In this document: positions 60,477 to 64,000 of the stretch, piece by piece
Position numbering within the stretch: the first letter of the stretch is position 1
Layout: each line of letters begins with the position of its first letter
NCBI GenBank assembly: GCA_900553835.1
Contig: USFF01000002.1
Location: forward strand, 1 to 64,000
DNA length: 64,000 nucleotides
Reading direction: 5' to 3'
DNA from: an uncultured Mycoplasmatota bacterium
GTDB lineage: Bacteria > Bacillota_I > Bacilli_A > RF39 > UBA660
Program-made: the position numbers and the translations under genes
The notes under the pieces: generated by a model
Database searches by the model: none
Told to the model about the DNA's origin: nothing
What the model saw: the letters and a program-made list of their open reading frames with translations, nothing else

Positions 60477-60590
60477 AAAAAAAGGACTAGATAGTCCTTT
60501 TGGTAGCAGCCCAATTGTTAGGCAGTAACCTTCTATTTTGCGCATTATAATAAAATTATAATCGCCTAGGCTGGAGCTACCACCTCCCAC
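60477..60590 (-). ncRNA. Unassigned structured small RNA with terminator
   Basis: About 110 nt on the minus strand. Nested helices: GGTAGC / GCTACC (60581-60576 with 60507-60502), AGCC / GGCT, TAGGC / GCCTA (60568-60564 with 60523-60519), and an inner hairpin ATTATAA / TTATAAT (60562-60544), leaving an unpaired block GCGCAAAATAGAAGGTTACT. It ends in AAAAGGACTA / TAGTCCTTTT plus seven U. The next gene has its own promoter, so it is probably an independent RNA. It lacks the SRP, 6S, RNase P or T-box signatures I know. Confidence 0.6.
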
Positions 60591-60666
60591 GTATATAATA
60601 TATCATAAAAGGTTTATTATTACATTTTTAAATTCCGAAAATTTCCGTTTTCGACTTTTTCGGAAT

Positions 60667-61923
60667 TTAGTACACTATGTTACTTTCATTTAATTCTACA
60701 GTATATATTTCATTAAGAGTATAATTACCACTTATTTTTACTCTTATAAAGTTAGGAGTATGTCCATAGAAGAAGCCATCCTTTTCTTCTTCTATTAATA
60801 CTTTTAATTTTTTATTATAGAATTTTTTATAGAAGTTTACTTCTAATTCTTTACTTAAAGTTAGAAGTTCTTTTACTCTTCTTTTCTTAATATTACCATC
60901 TACTTTATTAGGCATAGTACTTGCAATAGTTCCATATCTATCACTATATGGAAAAGTATGTACTTTAGTGAAACCTACTTCTTTAATAGTTTCCATACTT
61001 TCTTTATGTTCTTCTTCTGTTTCTCCTGGGAAACCTACTATTACATCTGTTGTTATGCTTACATTTTCTTTTATTTTTCTTATATAGTTAATTCTATTTA
61101 TAAAGTATTCTTTATCATATTTTCTATTCATTTCTTTTAATACTTTATTACTACCACTTTGTAGTGGTATGTGTAAATGCGGTACTAGAATGTTACTTTT
61201 ACTAAATATATCTAGTACTCCATCAGTTAATTCATTTATTTCAATCGAACTTATTCTAAGTCTAATAAGGCCTTCTATTTTAATTAAATCTTTAAGTAAG
61301 TTTTCAAAGTTATATTCTCCATCTATATAGTGTCCTGTATGTATTCCAGTTAATACTATTTCTTTATATCCTTTATCTACTAAAGATTTTACTTCTTTTA
61401 TAACTTCTTCATGTTTTTTACTTCTTACTTTACCTCTTACATAAGGAATAATACAGTAAGTACAAAAATTTTCACATCCATCTTCTATTTTTACAAATGC
61501 TCTTGCTCTTGAGTGCATATTATCTAGTTCCATGTTTTCAAATTCTACTTCATCCATATTATAAAATTTGAGTTTTTTTTCTTTATTCTTTATAAATTCT
61601 TCTACATATTCTACTACTTTAGATTTATCTTTGTTACCAAGTATTATATCTGCATCTATTTCGTCTAATCTACCAGTGTTAAATGCATTCTGAGAAAAGC
61701 ATCCAGTTACTACCAATATACTATTAGGATGATTTCTTCTTATATTATGTATTACTCCCCTACTTTTTCTATCACTCATATTAGTTACTGTACAAGTATT
61801 TACTACATATATATCAGCATCTTCTTCACTATAAACATAACCTTTTCTAATGAAAAGGTTATGTATTAATTCACTTTCATATGTATTTACTTTACAACCA
61901 AGAGTTTTTATGCAAAACTTCAT
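60667..61923 (-). CDS. mtaB: tRNA t6A37 methylthiotransferase MtaB
   Basis: Radical-SAM enzyme that converts t6A to ms2t6A at tRNA position 37. 418 residues. N-terminal MTTase domain with three cysteines (TLGCKVNTYES, VVNTCTVTN, TGCFSQ), radical SAM CENFCTYCIIPYVRG (CX3CX2C), and a C-terminal TRAM domain. The CKVN in the first motif marks MtaB rather than MiaB. Starts on the stop of the upstream gene. An inverted repeat TTCCGAAAA / TTTTCGGAA follows the stop. Confidence 0.93.
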   Translation of the reverse strand: MKFCIKTLGCKVNTYESELIHNLFIRKGYVYSEEDADIYVVNTCTVTNMSDRKSRGVIHNIRRNHPNSILVVTGCFSQNAFNTGRLDEIDADIILGNKDKSKVVEYVEEFIKNKEKKLKFYNMDEVEFENMELDNMHSRARAFVKIEDGCENFCTYCIIPYVRGKVRSKKHEEVIKEVKSLVDKGYKEIVLTGIHTGHYIDGEYNFENLLKDLIKIEGLIRLRISSIEINELTDGVLDIFSKSNILVPHLHIPLQSGSNKVLKEMNRKYDKEYFINRINYIRKIKENVSITTDVIVGFPGETEEEHKESMETIKEVGFTKVHTFPYSDRYGTIASTMPNKVDGNIKKRRVKELLTLSKELEVNFYKKFYNKKLKVLIEEEKDGFFYGHTPNFIRVKISGNYTLNEIYTVELNESNIVY

Positions 61924-62567
61924 TATAAATTCCCCCTAAAGTCTTTAAGTGCGCGAAGAAATGTTTCTTCTTTATAGTAAGGTCTATTCATTTCTCCATC
62001 ACTTATTTCTATTTTACTAGTATCAACTTTTCCTACTTTAATTCCACCTAAATTTTCTTCACTTTCATAGCTTATAGTATTTGTTGTTGCTCTTTTAAGA
62101 AGTTCATCATAACTTATAATTGCTTTATTTTCTTCTTCAGCTTCATAGTTATCTATTTCTTCTAGGTGTTTATCATATTCTCCATTTTCTTTCATTGTTT
62201 TAATTCTATTATCAAGTTCAGATGCACTGATAATAGCCATTTCTTCTTGATCAGTTTCATAACTCTTTATTTCTTCTAAATTCTTTTTAGGTTTACTATC
62301 AACTATCTCTTCTTTTTCAAAATCAAATTTAGTTTGATTAATATTAACTGGTTTAATTTCTTCTTTTACTTCTTTAGTCTCTTCTTTTTCCAGTTCTTCA
62401 TCAATATATTTTTCTATATTTTCTTCAGGTAAACTATTTTCATTTACCTGTAGTTTTATTAAATAGATAATAACTGATACTACAACTAACATTATTACTA
62501 TTAAAAATATTAAGAAAAAATCTCCTTCTGTTAATAATCTTATAAAATTGTCAATACTACTTTTCAT
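61923..62567 (-). CDS. Membrane-anchored acidic protein, unknown function
   Basis: 214 residues. One membrane helix near the N-terminus (FFLIFLIVIMLVVVSVIIYLI), then a Glu/Lys-rich low-complexity region with two similar blocks (YETDQEEMAIISASELDNRI and YEAEEENKAIISYDELLKRA) and a C-terminal YKEETFLRALKDFRG. The ATG at 62567 has GGGTGAAAT upstream. Between rsmE and mtaB, a place often held by a small conserved membrane protein in related genomes. Confidence 0.65.
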   Translation of the reverse strand: MKSSIDNFIRLLTEGDFFLIFLIVIMLVVVSVIIYLIKLQVNENSLPEENIEKYIDEELEKEETKEVKEEIKPVNINQTKFDFEKEEIVDSKPKKNLEEIKSYETDQEEMAIISASELDNRIKTMKENGEYDKHLEEIDNYEAEEENKAIISYDELLKRATTNTISYESEENLGGIKVGKVDTSKIEISDGEMNRPYYKEETFLRALKDFRGNL

Positions 62568-62572
62568 ATATT

Positions 62573-63274
62573 TCACCCTTTTAGATAATTTATTATAGAA
62601 CAAACATTTATTATAACTGTTTCTGTTCTTAGAACATTCTCACCTAAAGAAGTCTTAATAAAACCTTTACTAACTAAAATATCTTCTTCTTTTTTAGTTA
62701 GACCTCCTTCTGGTCCAAATGCTATACTTATTGTATCACATACATTCCTAGTAGTTAACACCTTATTTATACTTTTTACATTTTCTTTGTCAAGAGAACA
62801 TAAAATATTTACATTTTCTCTTACCATTAAATCTTTAATATTTATTATTCCTTCTATAGTTGGAATATTAACTCTTCTTGACTGTTCACTTGCTTCTTTA
62901 GCAATTTTCTTATACCTTTCTATCTTTTTTTCTACCTTGTCACTATTAATTTTAAATTTACATCTTTCGTAGTTTACAAGTGTAAAGTTAGTAACCCCCA
63001 TTTCTGTACCTTTTTCAATTATAAAACTTAACTTTTCATCATTTAATATAGGTACATAGAATTTAATAGTATTTTCCTTTACACTTTTATATATTTCTTT
63101 TATTCTAGCACTTTTTAAATCACTGGACATTTCACATAAATAAGAAATACTTTCATAATTAATTATTACTTCATCTAAAGGCTTAATTCTCATTACATTC
63201 TTTATATGATGATAATCCTCTTCATTTAAATAAAGTATATCATTTTCTTTTCTTTTACTAAAATACTGTTGCAT
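62573..63274 (-). CDS. rsmE: 16S rRNA (uracil1498-N3)-methyltransferase
   Basis: 233 residues, SPOUT family. N-terminal PUA-like part (MQQYFSKRKENDILYLNEED, HHIKNVMRIKPLDEV), then EKGTEMGV, ASEQSRRVNIPTI, IAFGPEGGLTKKEEDIL and SLGENVLRTETVII, the AdoMet-binding knot. All RsmE hallmarks present. First gene of an operon rsmE - membrane protein - mtaB. Confidence 0.95.
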   Translation of the reverse strand: MQQYFSKRKENDILYLNEEDYHHIKNVMRIKPLDEVIINYESISYLCEMSSDLKSARIKEIYKSVKENTIKFYVPILNDEKLSFIIEKGTEMGVTNFTLVNYERCKFKINSDKVEKKIERYKKIAKEASEQSRRVNIPTIEGIINIKDLMVRENVNILCSLDKENVKSINKVLTTRNVCDTISIAFGPEGGLTKKEEDILVSKGFIKTSLGENVLRTETVIINVCSIINYLKG

Positions 63275-63303
63275 GTCTAAATTATATCAAATATGTATTT
63301 AAA

Positions 63304-63330
63304 AAGCAAAAGTGCAACATATTGCACTTT
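63304..63330 (-). terminator. Terminator of the DHH phosphoesterase gene
   Basis: AAAAGTGCAA / TTGCACTTTT perfect 10-bp hairpin on the minus strand. Confidence 0.85.
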
Positions 63331-64000
63331 TATTTATTTTTTATATAATTTTTACATAACTCATCATAGTCACTTATTAAGTTTTCTAGTTCTTCTTTTG
63401 TTTTCACTCTTGCACCACTACTAAATTTATGACCACCACCGTTATATTTAGCTGCTATTTCATTTATAACAGGACCTCTACTTCTTATGTTAACTTTAAA
63501 TATTTCGTTTTTAGAGTCATATGTTACAAAAAGCCATACTAAGAATTCTTCTATATTTGAGAAATCATTTACCATATTAGATGCACTAGAAGAATCTGCA
63601 TTAAACGATGATACTATATCATTTTCAAGTACTATGTAAGCAAATTTATTCCTAGTAACTTTTATATTAGATGCTATATATCCCATAAGTCTTACTTCGC
63701 TCATTGGTTTCATATATATATCACTATATATATTTTGTATATTTAGTTTATATTTCTTAATTAAATCTCCTACTTTATAAAATATTTTTTCATCTACTGG
63801 ATTAAATAAAAACCTATTAGAATCACTTACTATTCCTATCATAAGAGTTCTAGCTATCATTTCATTCATTTTAAGTCTAGTGTTATTTATTAAATCCAAA
63901 AGTATTTCACAAGTAGAACAAGCTTTCTCATCAATATATTCTAACCCACCAAAGTTTTCTACATATGGATGATGATCTATTTTAATTATATGTTTAAATT
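63330..64000 (-). CDS. DHH-family phosphoesterase (NrnA-like), 5' end outside window
   Basis: Partial: 223 codons are visible and the frame stays open to the window end. DHH motif IDHHPYVENFGG lies near 63960, then the DHHA1 domain with KYNGGGHKFSSGARV near the C-terminus. NrnA-type enzymes degrade short oligoribonucleotides and dephosphorylate pAp. A TTG inside the gene is not the true start, because the DHH motif lies upstream of it. Confidence 0.9.
   Translation of the reverse strand, partial: FKHIIKIDHHPYVENFGGLEYIDEKACSTCEILLDLINNTRLKMNEMIARTLMIGIVSDSNRFLFNPVDEKIFYKVGDLIKKYKLNIQNIYSDIYMKPMSEVRLMGYIASNIKVTRNKFAYIVLENDIVSSFNADSSSASNMVNDFSNIEEFLVWLFVTYDSKNEIFKVNIRSRGPVINEIAAKYNGGGHKFSSGARVKTKEELENLISDYDELCKNYIKNK

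Noticed and set aside
60477..60590. SRP RNA, 6S RNA or a known riboswitch
   Set aside because: No GGAAGCAGC-type SRP core, too short for 6S, and none of the T-box, SAM, THF or preQ1 landmarks I can recognise.

Overview
The window is about three-quarters A+T and reads as a chromosome piece from an uncultured, low-GC, spore-forming Firmicute, probably a gut Bacilli/Erysipelotrichia-type lineage. Support: UGA is used as a stop; Bacillus-type replication and division genes (dnaB-dnaI, ezrA, ftsK/spoIIIE, ftsW) are present; the ribosomal protein and tRNA-synthetase genes have Firmicutes leaders (T-box, L20-type, S4-type); and there is a spore-coat CotY/CotZ-family gene, a YjcZ-type tiny protein, SigmaK-like promoters and three tandem Spo0A boxes. 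The tmRNA tag ends in AFA, as in Mollicutes-side lineages. This placement is inference; no 16S gene is present.

Layout. 0-0.8 kb: a truncated copy of a 165-bp leader repeat, then a compact unit that looks like a type I toxin-antitoxin pair (30-residue membrane peptide plus a convergent antisense RNA), then a 23-bp triple repeat. 0.8-9.4 kb: a 1217-residue phosphoesterase fusion, ftsW-type gene, yjcZ-like gene, thyA-dfrA, def and lineage-specific genes. 9.5-10 kb: tmRNA. 10-15 kb: membrane protein, trmD-rimM, RNA methyltransferase, YgjP-type peptidase and an XRE regulator. 15.3-17.2 kb: arsR-nifS-iscU under a perfect promoter and an SmtB-like operator. 17.3-21.7 kb: a sporulation neighbourhood (cotZ-type gene, truncated VTC gene, cysteine-less EIIB-like protein, Spo0A-box/histidine kinase, Tyr-rich coat-like protein, YkuE-type phosphatase, CPBP protease). 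21.8-23.2 kb: tyrS with T-box. 23.2-27.2 kb: surface-protein locus with two paralogous C-type-lectin-like ends whose GC-rich tails resemble diversity-generating-retroelement (DGR) variable regions; one gene is frameshifted and the other sits behind a leader ORF with a G10 tract and an attenuator hairpin. 27.2-34.5 kb: dnaI-dnaB, SGNH hydrolase, membrane protein, tRNA-Arg(CCU), argS. 34.5-36.6 kb: small island with a metallopeptidase and duplicated promoter-like segments. 36.6-48.3 kb: housekeeping block (rseP, cdsA, M16 pair, deoD, ftsK, ezrA, rpsD, secG, eno). 48.4-50.6 kb: lipoprotein, Cys-rich protein and FemAB transferase. 50.6-55.8 kb: 20 helicase-associated (HA) repeats in three tandem genes without any helicase. 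55.8-64 kb: rplT (with Rho_N-like tail)-rpmI-infC, aspS with T-box, transglutaminase-like gene, an unassigned structured RNA, mtaB, rsmE and a DHH phosphoesterase cut by the window end.

Most genes are on the minus strand and most promoters match SigmaA closely (TTGACA-N17-TATAAT, often with an extended TGG before the -10). The most notable candidates for undescribed biology are the toxin/antisense unit at 0.3-0.67 kb, the G10 leader-ORF attenuator with its duplicate at the window edge, the DGR-like variable surface proteins, the structured RNA at 60.5 kb and the HA-repeat cluster. All names come from reading motifs; no database search was run.
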